Source of the DNA: Methylobacterium sp. E-066
GTDB taxonomy: Bacteria > Pseudomonadota > Alphaproteobacteria > Rhizobiales > Beijerinckiaceae
Direction of reading: 5' to 3'
Assembly: GCF_022829635.1 (NCBI RefSeq)
Contig: NZ_JAKSYO010000088.1
Coordinates: 1-64,000, forward strand
DNA length: 64,000 bases
Shown here: piece after piece, positions 40,243 through 49,406 of the stretch
Numbering within the stretch: the stretch's first letter is position 1
Layout of the letters: each line of letters begins with the position of its first letter
Notes under the pieces: model-generated
Seen by the model: only the letters and a program-made list of their open reading frames with translations
Databases searched by the model: none
What the model was told of the DNA's origin: nothing
Position numbers and translations under genes: made by a program

Positions 40243-41841
40243 TCACCAGCGGATCTGATAAGTCTCGATGGTTTCAGTGGGCAATTCTGCTCGACAGATG
40301 AATTCGAGGTTTAGATTGTATGGTGCGTGGTTGAGTTCAACGCCTCGTCCCGTGCCGTTACGCCAATCGAACCGGACCTCATGATCTGCTGGCTTATCAG
40401 GGTTGAGGGGACCGGCGGCATGGCGGGGCTGCCCCTCCGTTATGTAGACGAATGGATGAGGCCTAAGTTTCTGAATGATTTGTTGGATATCAGCGTTCGG
40501 CAAGTGCTGTAGTACCTGCCGGACGAGATAAACATCTGCATCTGGCAGCGGATCCATGACTGCGTCAAGGATTCGGAAGGACACACGCTCACTGGCATAC
40601 TGTGTGATATTATAATCTACGAGTTCTGGAACGATGTCGCATCCTATATAGATATCTCGCGTTTGGCGCGCGATTTCCGCACCGATTGCAAAATCACCAC
40701 AGCCGACATCGACGATCGTTAAAGGGCGTCTCAGCTGCGCACGCAGAACATCAAGTTCCGCGACGATCGCTTTAATGTATGTTTCCGCGACCGAGCCTCG
40801 TGAGCCGATACCCGAGAAGAAGCGGGTTTGGCCGTCAGTGCCCCACAATCCTTTCGCGTAGGTTTGCTGAAAGGCGGCTTGCCGGCTCTGATGCTCCGAC
40901 GTTGCCGATGATGCGCCTGCCATGCCGAAATCATCGGGTAAATGGCTGACATATGGCTTAGCCCAGCGCGCAAAATTGGTGTCCAGTCCCCGAACATGTC
41001 CAGGAGTCAGGTTCTTAAGCCATTGCCAGGATAATGATTCCCAAAGGTGTGTGGCAAAACTTTTTGAAATATCGATCGGCGTGTTGGAGTTGAATATCCA
41101 TTCGATATGTGAATCGGTCCAAAGTGGCCAATAAAAAGCGTCATGATCTAGGACCGTGACTTCCGTCGGAAAGAGGCGATACATAAACGATGGTAATTGA
41201 ACAGAATGTTCGCTCCAAAATGGGTCATGAAGACTTTTCCCGCCACGAAACCATTTGTACTGATCAAACCACCGTGTGATAAAAAGGGAGTGCGGTTGTG
41301 CCAAAATGACGGCATTTGCAACACCATACTGACCCTCAAGCCCTTCCTGGCCCAGAACAGCTGCATGGTTCAAAAGCGAATCAAAACTACGGTGAACCAT
41401 AACATCGGCATCAAGATAAATGCCGCCGCGCTCAAGCAAGGCAATCAGGCGCACGATATCAGCACGGTGCGCTGGGTTAAGTAACGGGCGGCCAAATATT
41501 TCCTGTGGCGCTTCAATTTTGATTTTTGTCACAAGAGGTTCGGTTAACTTCCACCACTGAGTTTGCGGCTCATGGGCATAATAAAAATACACAGCATCAG
41601 GTTTTATATGCTCAATCGCACTGCGGAGGCAGACATAGTGCGCGAGGCTCCAAGGCTTGCCCCCAAAATCGTCTGCCATGCCGAAGCAGTAATGTAAGAT
41701 CTTGGGAATTGCCATTGTCTGTGTTCCGAGCTGTACGGGGGCGGTATGTAGAAACTGCGAGTACTTCTTGGGGTTAGAAACCTGACTCGCCGCGGTGTGC
41801 AGCCAATCTGGAAAATAACCTCTCGTAAAAATCGACGACAA
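40243..41841 (-). CDS. Fused DXD glycosyltransferase and class I methyltransferase
   Basis: A 532-residue two-domain protein. Residues 45-260 are a GT32/Och1-like glycosyltransferase, with HRADIVRLIALLERGGIYLDADV giving the DXD motif D144-A-D146. Residues 345-532 are a Rossmann methyltransferase with SAM motif TIVDVGCGDFAIG (about 375-387) and a post-motif LRQVLQHLP-like segment. The enzyme would add a sugar and methylate the product, perhaps capping a glycan. Composition is AT-rich. An internal ATG at 41715 just before the glycosyltransferase domain is an alternative start. It stands alone on the minus strand between two plus-strand glycan genes. Confidence 0.85.
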   Translation of the reverse strand: MSSIFTRGYFPDWLHTAASQVSNPKKYSQFLHTAPVQLGTQTMAIPKILHYCFGMADDFGGKPWSLAHYVCLRSAIEHIKPDAVYFYYAHEPQTQWWKLTEPLVTKIKIEAPQEIFGRPLLNPAHRADIVRLIALLERGGIYLDADVMVHRSFDSLLNHAAVLGQEGLEGQYGVANAVILAQPHSLFITRWFDQYKWFRGGKSLHDPFWSEHSVQLPSFMYRLFPTEVTVLDHDAFYWPLWTDSHIEWIFNSNTPIDISKSFATHLWESLSWQWLKNLTPGHVRGLDTNFARWAKPYVSHLPDDFGMAGASSATSEHQSRQAAFQQTYAKGLWGTDGQTRFFSGIGSRGSVAETYIKAIVAELDVLRAQLRRPLTIVDVGCGDFAIGAEIARQTRDIYIGCDIVPELVDYNITQYASERVSFRILDAVMDPLPDADVYLVRQVLQHLPNADIQQIIQKLRPHPFVYITEGQPRHAAGPLNPDKPADHEVRFDWRNGTGRGVELNHAPYNLNLEFICRAELPTETIETYQIRW

Positions 41842-42423
41842 TGCGGCATATGGAGTGATATATTGACTTATTGTACAGTCGACGCGTGTTGCTATATAAA
41901 ATTTTCAAATTGACGTCTCATTATGGGTCCTGGGATGAGAATTTCTGATCGTAAATATACTTGACCGCGCGACGGTGAGTTCAATATCACTCATAGAATG
42001 ACTCGCTCCCCGAGCCAAGGGCATCAGATTTCCAAGTTAAAAATGATTTTATCTAACAATACTTGAGTCGGAGACCAGATTTTCTTCAATGATTAGATTG
42101 TATCGGCTGCTTTATTTTGTTGATTGTGTATTTGCGATTTGCGATTAAATTTTAATCAACTGACAAAAATATTTTCAATGAGACAGGTTAATCCCATCGT
42201 GATGAATTGAGTCGATGCAGTAATATCAGTGGAAGTACAAATAAACATAGCGGATGATTTGATTTTTCACCTCTTGAAATCAGGGGTAAATTTTAAATCA
42301 ACTACTTAAATATTTGTATAATAACTATCGTAACGAGGCGTGACAATTATCTCTCCGTCTAGTATATCTGGCTTCGAGAACTCGCCAGGCGCATTTGTTT
42401 AATAATTACGTTGGATAATTTCA
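41842..42423. other. AT-rich divergent promoter region in the glycan island
   Basis: 582 bases of the most AT-rich DNA in the window, between the divergent fusion gene and the GT2 gene. No reading frame is convincing. Runs such as TTAATAATTACG before 42424 fit a foreign-type promoter region. Confidence 0.55.
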
Positions 42424-43146
42424 GTGAAGTTTTCAGTTGTAACTCCATATTACAAAGAACCGAATGAAGAGTTATCTATCGGGCACAAGAGTGTGCTCCA
42501 ACAAGACATCAAAAATACCCACATCATGGTTGCGGATGGCCATCCGAATCCGGTGGTGTCCAGCTGGGACTGCCAGCACATCGTCTTGCCGTCCGCCCAC
42601 CGCGACGCGGGCAATTTCGCTCGGGGTGTCGGCGCGCTGCACGCGTTCCAGAGCGGCGCCGAGTATGTCTGCTTTCTGGACGCCGACAACTGGCTCGAAA
42701 CCAATCATGTCTCAAGTCTCTATGAGGCAGTATCGAAATCTGGCGCCGATATAGGCGTTTCACGAAGGATGCTGCGCCGCCTCGATCGCAGCATCCTCGA
42801 TCCGTTCGATTGGGAGAGCGACGGTGTACGGTTCGCCGACACCGGGACGGTAATGCTGAGTCGTTCGGCGATCGAGATCGCGGCTCTATGGGCGACCTTG
42901 CCGGGCGGTCTCAGCGGCTCAGGGGATCAGATCATCTGGTCTGCGATCAAGCAAAGAGGTTTCAAAGTTGCGCTGACCGAATTGGCAACGATGAACTACA
43001 AAACGAAGTGGGCCGTTCATTACACGGGGCGCGATGAAGAGGCGCCGGAAGGGACCGTCGATCTCAGCTACGTGCGTGCGGCCGACGAGTATTGGCGGCT
43101 GCTTCCCGAGAGCGAAAAACGCCGCCTCATAACGGGACGCACCTGA
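42424..43146 (+). CDS. GT2-family glycosyltransferase
   Basis: A 240-residue GT-A-fold glycosyltransferase. It starts with FSVVTPYYKEPNEELSIGHKSVLQQ and has the metal-binding D86-A-D88 in FLDADNW. The acceptor part includes LSGSGDQIIWSAI. Its first about 120 bases are AT-rich and the remainder is host-like, so the junction of the foreign segment seems to lie inside this gene near 42530. It may be a recombinant gene. The sugar specificity is unknown. Confidence 0.82.
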   Translation: MKFSVVTPYYKEPNEELSIGHKSVLQQDIKNTHIMVADGHPNPVVSSWDCQHIVLPSAHRDAGNFARGVGALHAFQSGAEYVCFLDADNWLETNHVSSLYEAVSKSGADIGVSRRMLRRLDRSILDPFDWESDGVRFADTGTVMLSRSAIEIAALWATLPGGLSGSGDQIIWSAIKQRGFKVALTELATMNYKTKWAVHYTGRDEEAPEGTVDLSYVRAADEYWRLLPESEKRRLITGRT

Positions 43147-43245
43147 GGAGCAGCCCCACTGATGCGGTGATCGCGGGACGCCTGTCCACCGAAGCAACGC
43201 GGCACTCTTCCAACCGTTGACTCCCATCAATGCCGGAGGGCGGCC

Positions 43246-43386
43246 ATGCGGATCCGCAAGGAAGCGACCTATGACGGGGTGTGGACCGTGTTCGTCGGCG
43301 ACGGCCTCTGCTTCAGCGACCTGAGCGGGCCGGCCGCCGACGCGCTGGTGGCGGCGTTCGCGCGGTTCGCCGACGCGGGGGATTGA
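43246..43386 (+). CDS. Small protein of 46 residues, unknown
   Basis: A short frame with GGAGGG five bases before the ATG and host-like GC3. The product begins MRIRKEATYDGVWTVF and looks like one beta-hairpin plus an Ala-rich helix ending in FARFADAGD. No family is recognised. It ends 3 bp from the convergent acetyltransferase stop. Confidence 0.5.
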   Translation: MRIRKEATYDGVWTVFVGDGLCFSDLSGPAADALVAAFARFADAGD

Positions 43387-43389
43387 GCC

Positions 43390-44109
43390 TCAGGCGCCCG
43401 GGATCAGCGACTGGATCGGGATCAGGTCGGGGCGGTATTCCTGCATTCCGCCGGCGATCCGCTCCTCGACGGCGTCGAGGAATTTCTCGGGGTCGGTGAT
43501 CGAGCACTGGCGCAGGTCCCAGAAGGCGTAGCGCCACCAGCGCACCGCCAGGTAGCGCTCGATCAACGTGTCGGGGAAGCGCATCTTCACGACCCGGGCC
43601 GGGCTGCCGGCCACGATCGCGTAGGGCGGCACGTCCTTGGTCACCACCGCCATGGCGCCGATGATCGCCCCGTCGCCGATGGTGATGTCGGGCATCAGGA
43701 AGGCGCCGTGGCCGATATAGACGTCGTTGCCGATGCGCACGCGCTTGGGCCACAGATAGGGGCCGCAGATCTCGTAATCCTCGGCGCGGGGATCGAGCCG
43801 GTCGAACACCGCCGAATGGTGCGTGTAGAACAGCGGCGAGGTCGAGCCGCAATGGACCGGGTGGCTGCCGCGCCCGACCTGCACGCTCTCGCCGATCGAG
43901 CAGTAGCGGGCGATGTCGGCTCCGAAATAATAGCCGCTCACCGCGTACGAGAACGCCCCCATGGTGAGGCAGTAATCGATCCCCATCCACTTGATGCTGC
44001 ACGGCGGCTCGAAGGTGCAGTCCTCCGGCAGGCCGAACGGGGCCGGATGCAGCACCGAGATGCCGCGCCGGAGCATCTCCTGCTTCATGTCCTCGTTGAC
44101 GGAGATCAT
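43390..44109 (-). CDS. CatB-type hexapeptide O-acetyltransferase
   Basis: A 239-residue left-handed beta-helix acyltransferase (xenobiotic/CatB family). Hexapeptide repeats run through IARYCSIGESVQVGRGSHPV, then VRIGNDVYIGHGAFLMPDITIGDGAIIGAMAVVTKDVPPYAIVAGSPARVV. The TH(H) of FYTHHSAVF supplies the probable catalytic histidine. It uses acetyl-CoA and in glycan loci typically O-acetylates sugars. Its start overlaps the stop of the 1298-residue glycosyltransferase by four bases (ATGA), so the two are co-translated. Confidence 0.88.
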   Translation of the reverse strand: MISVNEDMKQEMLRRGISVLHPAPFGLPEDCTFEPPCSIKWMGIDYCLTMGAFSYAVSGYYFGADIARYCSIGESVQVGRGSHPVHCGSTSPLFYTHHSAVFDRLDPRAEDYEICGPYLWPKRVRIGNDVYIGHGAFLMPDITIGDGAIIGAMAVVTKDVPPYAIVAGSPARVVKMRFPDTLIERYLAVRWWRYAFWDLRQCSITDPEKFLDAVEERIAGGMQEYRPDLIPIQSLIPGA

Positions 44110-47100
44110 GCGGCGTCCTCGTCGAGTGGGTTTTGCGCCCCGGACAGGTCCAGGACGTAGTAGTCGCGCATCAGGTCGTCGTAGTCGGCCGCCTGGATCG
44201 GCACCGAGAGTTCCCCGGCAGCCGAGATGTCGATCGCCAGCAGCCGGTCGTTGAAGGCGGCCGGGTCGCTCAGGAGGGCGTAGGGCAGGACGTGGCCGTT
44301 CGGGTAGGCCCGCAGCCGGTCGCCCTGGGCGCCAAGGTCGAAGGCGACCACCGGCAGGCCTGTCCGCAATCCCAGCGTCAGGGCGTAGGAGTAGGTCTCG
44401 GGCCAGATCGCCGGCAACAGGACGAGGTCGGCGGAACTCCGCCCAACGAGGTCGAGGGCCTCGTCGTCGCCGGTGTAGCGCCCCGTCTGGCTCACCCCCG
44501 CCCGCTCCAGGCCGACGGTCAGCGCCGGATCCGAGAAACCCACGATCGCGAACCGCAGCGGCAGCTTGCGGTCCTGGGCATCGGTGGCCAGCGCCTGGAG
44601 GAACAGGCCGCCCTTGGTGGCGCTGATCGCGCCGAGCACCGCGACCCGGCGCACCCGGCCCGGCCGGCGCAGGGCGGTGGAGCGCACGCTCCGGGCGTGC
44701 TCGACATGCGGCCGCACCGTGATCGCCAGATCCGGGTACACCGCCCCGATCCGACCCGCCGTGTCACGCGACGGCGCGAACACCCGCGCCGCCCCGGCCA
44801 GGAACCGCCCGAACACGGCCCGGCGCTCCTCCGGGTCCGGCTCCTCGTAGCCGTCCGCGTCCGAGGCCAGGCAGTCCCGGCACACGGGCACCGGCGCCAG
44901 CCCACAGTAACGCCCATCCGGCATCACCAGGTGGTTGCGGTGGCACACCGGTGAGAAGTCGTGCAGCGTCCAGGCATAGGGCCGCCCCGAGCCGGACACG
45001 AGGTCCATCAGCACGCGGGCCGCGTTCCAGCGCAGCCCCGCCAGCGAGTGCACGTGGATCAGGAGCGGCGCCAGTTGCGCGATGAACGCCGACACCGCCT
45101 CGGCGTCGCGGGGCAGGTACAGGCTGTCCAGGCTCGGCAGGTACACGAATTCGTGGCTGCGGTACGAGACGTTGACCTGGATGTTCCGGGCCCGGTCGAC
45201 CGAGAGCAGCACCACGGCCGTGCCCTCGGCCTTCAGCCGGGCGATCATGTCGTCGATGTGCCGCTGGATGCCCCCGCCCCAGCTATGGGTCACGAACAGC
45301 ACAGCCCGGCCGCGGAAGTGCCGGGCGAGCCGATACAGGTCGAGCCGCGCCCGCCCCCGCCGGCCCGGATCCGCCTGGACGAACTGGCCGACCACAGCCG
45401 GGTAGTCCGGGTGCTTGGCCAGGAGCGCGGCCTGGCCCTGGTCGTACTCGCCGCCCGGGTCGAGCCCGAACGAGATCTGCCCGGCATGGTAGACGTACAC
45501 GTCCTCGGCCAGCAGGTTGGAGAACCCCGCCTTGCGGGCGCGCATGCACCAGTCGTTCTCCTCGCCGTAGCCCTTGCCGAAGGCGATTTCGTCCAGCGTG
45601 CCGACCGCGTCGAGGGCCTCTGCCGTCATGTACATGCAGAAGCCGACGCCGGTGGGCACTTCGACCGAGCGGCCGCGGTTGAGCGTGCTGGCGGCCTGGT
45701 CGAGGTCCGGCCGGGGGATCTCCAGCGCCATGGTGTTGTTGGCGTTGAAGCGCGGGTAGCTGCAGATCGTGGCGTTGTTCGACAGCGGCGTGACGCTGCC
45801 CACCGGCGGGCGGCCTTCCGCTTCGGCACTCTCGGCGTGGGCGACGAGCCGGTCGAGCCAGTCGCCGAACACCTGGGCGTCGGAGTTGAGCAGGACCACG
45901 GCCCGGCCCTGGCGCAGACCGAGCCCGCGGTTGACCGAGCGGACGAAGCCGAGGTTTTGCGCGTTCTCGACGAGATGGAACAGGCCGCGGCCGGCGAGGT
46001 CTTTCAGGTCCGCGGTCAGGTCCGGGTCGGGGGATCTGTCGTTGACGGCGAGCAGGGTGAACGGGGTCTTTTGCGGGGCGGAGAGGCAGGCGTGGATGGC
46101 GCGCAGGGTCTCGCCGCGGCCCTTGTAGACCGGCATGATCACGACGACCCGGGCCTGGGCGAGGGTCAGGGCGCGGGGCAGGGTGTCCCAGTCCTGCGGT
46201 TCGGGGGCCTCCATGGCCGGCCAGCTGCCGAGATCCTCGGGACAGCCCATCAGCCCGGCGGCGCGGCCGGTGCGCACGTAATGCAGGAATGGCGTCTCGC
46301 CCGGCGCGAACAGGTGCCCGTAGGTCTCCGCGTAGAACGCGATCGAGAACCGCTTGCTCGGGTCGCGGCCCTCGTGCTGGCCGTAGGCGACGAAATGGGC
46401 GAGCAGACCGCCCGCGGCGCCGGCGACGTCGGGATTGCGCTTCGCGTAGTACGCCGCGTCGAAATACGGCTCGAACAGCCGCGCCTGCTCCGCCAGGGCG
46501 TCCGCCTCGGAAGGCGGTGGGCCGTAGCGCGGGTCGAACCTCCCGGCCGCGATGTCGGTGCCGTGCAGCAGCGCGGTGGCGAGGTGGTGGACCAGGGGCG
46601 CGATGCCGGTCTCCCGCGCCCAGGGATGCGCGTCGAGATAGGCCTGCCCGTTGAAATCTGCGCGCGGATTGCGGCCCTCACGCCAGCCGGTGTCGCAATA
46701 ATCCCGGACCGCATCCACGTCCTCCGCTAGGCCGTAGCGCTCGCGGTAGAAGGCGTGGTCGAAATGGAAAGCCGCCAACCCGGCCTGAAGGTCCAGAGAC
46801 GCGGCCCGGTTCAGGGGCCTGCGCCCGATCGCGCCGAGCCAGAGCGTGTCCTCCACGGGCGGACGCGCCGGGCGCAGGCCGCAGACCCGCAGCAGCGCGT
46901 CGAGCGTCGAGCGCCCCGGGCCCGGATCGCGCAGCTCCCGCCAGCCGCTGGTGGCGAAGTGCAGATAGGGCGCGGTCTCCCGGGCGTCCGCGTAGGTCGC
47001 CCGATACCAGGCCTCGTCCACCGCCGGGACGTTCAACCTGTCCGTCCCGGAGAACGGTTTTTTGCCGGAGAGCCGCGTCTCGGCGACATACCGGAAGAAC

Positions 47101-48002
47101 GGGTCGCCGATCACCGCCCGGCTGCCGGCCCGTGCCTGCACGTAGCCGGCCGGGTCGAAATCCTGGCGCGGGCTGCGCATCGCCCGCCAGCCGCCGGCCA
47201 CGTAGGCCCGCAGCAGCTCCGCGTCGGAGGCCTCCTCCGCTCCGTCCAGCCCTTGGCGAAAATAGGCGGCGTCGAAATAGGGCGCGAGCGTCTCGGCCTG
47301 GAGTCCGAAAAAATCCTCCGGCTCGGGCCGGGCCGGGCCGCCGTGCAGGACGTAATGCACCAGCGGATTCTGGGTCGCGTACGAGATTTTTCGAGTCAGG
47401 CAATAGGCCAGGGTGTCGAAGTGCGGCGACGGCTCGCGGCCCTCGCGCCAGCCGGAGGCCATGTAGTGGGCCACCGGGTCGACGCCGGCCGCCTGCAGGT
47501 CGGGATTGTGGGCGAGGTAGAACGCGCCGTCCACGAGGCGGCGGGCCAGGCGCTCGGCTTGCCTTGTGTCGGGCTTGGGCAGGTCGCCACCCTTGGTGCG
47601 CTGCGCCGTCACCCAGTGCAGGAACGGGTTGATGCCGGCGGCAGCGAGATACGGCCGCGCGGCGAGGTAGTCGGCGGTGCAAAAATCCGGTCGCGGATCC
47701 CGGCCCTCGCGCCAGCCGATTGTGAGGTAGTCGCGCACGGGATCGACCGTGATGCCGTACCAGCTCGCGTAGAAGCCCGCATCGACATACGGCTCCAGCG
47801 CCGCGATCAGGCGTGCTTCGAGATCGTCGCCGGCACCCGCGCCGGCCCAGCGGGCCTGCAAGGCGGTGGCCCGGCCCAGCGGATCGCTGATCCGGCGCCA
47901 GCCGAGGCGCAGGGCGCGCGCGGAATCGACGGCGCCGCGCGCGACCGGCCGGCCGATGCGGCGCTTGAACCGCCCGAGGGTCGGGGGCAAACCGAGGCGC
48001 AT
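44106..48002 (-). CDS. Very large repeat-GT2-GT4 glycosyltransferase
   Basis: A 1298-residue protein in three parts. Residues about 70-590 hold six diverged repeats of 60-90 residues, each with Y-x5-DP--DY---GWREGR-P---F and NP--HY elements. Residues about 612-860 form a GT2 domain (VVIMPVYKGRGETLRAI, LAVNDRSPD, NLGFVRSVNRGL). Residues about 898-1290 form a GT4 GT-B domain (VLFVTHSWGGGIQRHIDDM, then VLLPAIWPETYSYAL near the C-terminus). Two transferase domains suggest that it adds two sugars in sequence. It is coupled to the CatB-type gene by a 4-bp overlap. Surface polysaccharide assembly is inferred. No TM helix is evident. Confidence 0.87.
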   Translation of the reverse strand: MRLGLPPTLGRFKRRIGRPVARGAVDSARALRLGWRRISDPLGRATALQARWAGAGAGDDLEARLIAALEPYVDAGFYASWYGITVDPVRDYLTIGWREGRDPRPDFCTADYLAARPYLAAAGINPFLHWVTAQRTKGGDLPKPDTRQAERLARRLVDGAFYLAHNPDLQAAGVDPVAHYMASGWREGREPSPHFDTLAYCLTRKISYATQNPLVHYVLHGGPARPEPEDFFGLQAETLAPYFDAAYFRQGLDGAEEASDAELLRAYVAGGWRAMRSPRQDFDPAGYVQARAGSRAVIGDPFFRYVAETRLSGKKPFSGTDRLNVPAVDEAWYRATYADARETAPYLHFATSGWRELRDPGPGRSTLDALLRVCGLRPARPPVEDTLWLGAIGRRPLNRAASLDLQAGLAAFHFDHAFYRERYGLAEDVDAVRDYCDTGWREGRNPRADFNGQAYLDAHPWARETGIAPLVHHLATALLHGTDIAAGRFDPRYGPPPSEADALAEQARLFEPYFDAAYYAKRNPDVAGAAGGLLAHFVAYGQHEGRDPSKRFSIAFYAETYGHLFAPGETPFLHYVRTGRAAGLMGCPEDLGSWPAMEAPEPQDWDTLPRALTLAQARVVVIMPVYKGRGETLRAIHACLSAPQKTPFTLLAVNDRSPDPDLTADLKDLAGRGLFHLVENAQNLGFVRSVNRGLGLRQGRAVVLLNSDAQVFGDWLDRLVAHAESAEAEGRPPVGSVTPLSNNATICSYPRFNANNTMALEIPRPDLDQAASTLNRGRSVEVPTGVGFCMYMTAEALDAVGTLDEIAFGKGYGEENDWCMRARKAGFSNLLAEDVYVYHAGQISFGLDPGGEYDQGQAALLAKHPDYPAVVGQFVQADPGRRGRARLDLYRLARHFRGRAVLFVTHSWGGGIQRHIDDMIARLKAEGTAVVLLSVDRARNIQVNVSYRSHEFVYLPSLDSLYLPRDAEAVSAFIAQLAPLLIHVHSLAGLRWNAARVLMDLVSGSGRPYAWTLHDFSPVCHRNHLVMPDGRYCGLAPVPVCRDCLASDADGYEEPDPEERRAVFGRFLAGAARVFAPSRDTAGRIGAVYPDLAITVRPHVEHARSVRSTALRRPGRVRRVAVLGAISATKGGLFLQALATDAQDRKLPLRFAIVGFSDPALTVGLERAGVSQTGRYTGDDEALDLVGRSSADLVLLPAIWPETYSYALTLGLRTGLPVVAFDLGAQGDRLRAYPNGHVLPYALLSDPAAFNDRLLAIDISAAGELSVPIQAADYDDLMRDYYVLDLSGAQNPLDEDAA

Positions 48003-48462
48003 CTCAGGGCTCTGCGGGGGAACGTGCGCCGCGTGCCGTCACGAGGCGCGGCATCCGTCGGCCACCTTCGGGGTCGACGCGGTCGAGGCGCTGGTCTCGG
48101 ATCGGCTCATGGTCGGCAGCGTCGGGGGCGTGCGAGGCGCGGAGGCGGGCGTCGCATTCTTCGCCCGTCGAACTAACGGAACCGGCCGAGTCCGTAAACC
48201 ATGGCCCGGCCCGTCCTCGGCCTGCGCGGCTGCGCGACCCGGCATGGCCGCTTGTCGGGGACCGGGGCCCGCTATATCGAAACGCCGACCCATCGGGACC
48301 GGATCGACGCCATGCGCCGCCTCGCCGGCTTTCCCTTCCGGCATCCCTGCTCGACCGATCCCTTCGATGCCGACCCGCGGACCCCTCGACGCCGAACAGG
48401 CCGCCGCCCTGGAGACCGCGATTGCCGCGGTGGAGCGGGCGTGAGCGGCCGGAGTCCCGCCC
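48003..48462. other. Divergent intergenic region between glycosyltransferase genes
   Basis: 460 host-composition bases between the divergent large GT gene and a GT2 gene. Reading frames are open because of high G+C but show no family resemblance. The 25-codon frame ending at 48444 lacks a ribosome site. No operator was recognised. Confidence 0.45.
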
Positions 48463-49398
48463 GTGCCTGATCCAGAGCTGGGCCGCCTCGCGCTCGGCAT
48501 CACCCTGTTCCGGCCGAGCCGGGACCAGGTGGACCGGGTGCTGGCGCACGCCGCATCAGGATTCGCCGGGGTGATCGCCTTCGACGATGGCGGCCTGCCC
48601 GACGCGGAGGCGGAACGTCTCGCCCGGGCCGGCGTGACCCTGCTGTCGGCGGGGCGCAATGTCGGCATCGCCGAGGCGCTCAACCGGATCGCCGCGGCGG
48701 CCCGGGCGGCGGGCGCGAACACCCTGCTGCTCCTCGACCAGGATGCCGAGCCGCCCACCGGGCTGGCCGCGGCGCTGCTCGCCGCCCGCGTCCGGCTCCA
48801 GGAGGCCGCGATCCCGGTGGCGGTCGTGGGGCCGGCCCCCGCCCCGGCCGCCGGCCACAAGGCGCCGTCCTACCCGCCCCGCCCCGGCGCGCCGGCCTGC
48901 GGCGCCCTTCCCCCAGCCTGCGGCGTCATCTCTCAAGCTTGCGGCGTCCTCGCCCCGGTGCAGTTCCTGGCGACCTCGGGCTCGCTGATCGACCTCGACG
49001 CCCTCGCCCGGATCGGGCCGTTTCGCGCCGACTTCTTCATCGACGGCGTCGAGCTGGAATGGTGCTTTCGCGCCTGGAGCCTGAGCTTGGGCTGCTACCT
49101 CGCCCGGGACGTCGCGATCCCGCACCGGGTCGGGGGCGGGGTGATCCGTGGGTTCGGGGTCGCGATGCCGCGCCAGCCCCTGTTCCGCATGGCGACCTAC
49201 CTGCGCAACGCCATCTATGCCTGGCGCCTGCCGCACGTGCCCCTGCGCTGGAAGCTCGCCCAGGCCGCCTATCTGCCGCTCCAGGCCGGGCTGTACTGGG
49301 CGGATTCGGGCTGGCGGCCCGCCGTGCTGCTGCGGCTGCTCGGCGCCGTCCGCGACGGTGCCCTCGGGCGCCTCGGCCCGCCCCGGGATCGCCCATAG
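48463..49398 (+). CDS. GT2-family glycosyltransferase, rhamnosyltransferase-like
   Basis: A 311-residue GT-A enzyme. Core elements are LGITLFRPSRDQVDRVL, GRNVGIAEALNRIAAAA, LLLLDQDAEPP (the acidic D-x-D site) and FFIDGVELEWCFRAWSLG. This order is typical of RfbN/RfbF-like rhamnosyltransferases. Residues 128-150 include a Cys-Gly repeat (ACGALPPACGVISQACGV) not found in usual family members. The start is GTG at 48463. It lies 8 bp ahead of a second GT2 gene, so they form an operon. Confidence 0.82.
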   Translation: MPDPELGRLALGITLFRPSRDQVDRVLAHAASGFAGVIAFDDGGLPDAEAERLARAGVTLLSAGRNVGIAEALNRIAAAARAAGANTLLLLDQDAEPPTGLAAALLAARVRLQEAAIPVAVVGPAPAPAAGHKAPSYPPRPGAPACGALPPACGVISQACGVLAPVQFLATSGSLIDLDALARIGPFRADFFIDGVELEWCFRAWSLSLGCYLARDVAIPHRVGGGVIRGFGVAMPRQPLFRMATYLRNAIYAWRLPHVPLRWKLAQAAYLPLQAGLYWADSGWRPAVLLRLLGAVRDGALGRLGPPRDRP

Positions 49399-49406
49399 GA
49401 TCGCCC

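Noticed and set aside
48370..48444. 25-codon frame with an Ala/Glu-rich helix
   Set aside because: Too short and without a ribosome site, although the helix looks protein-like.
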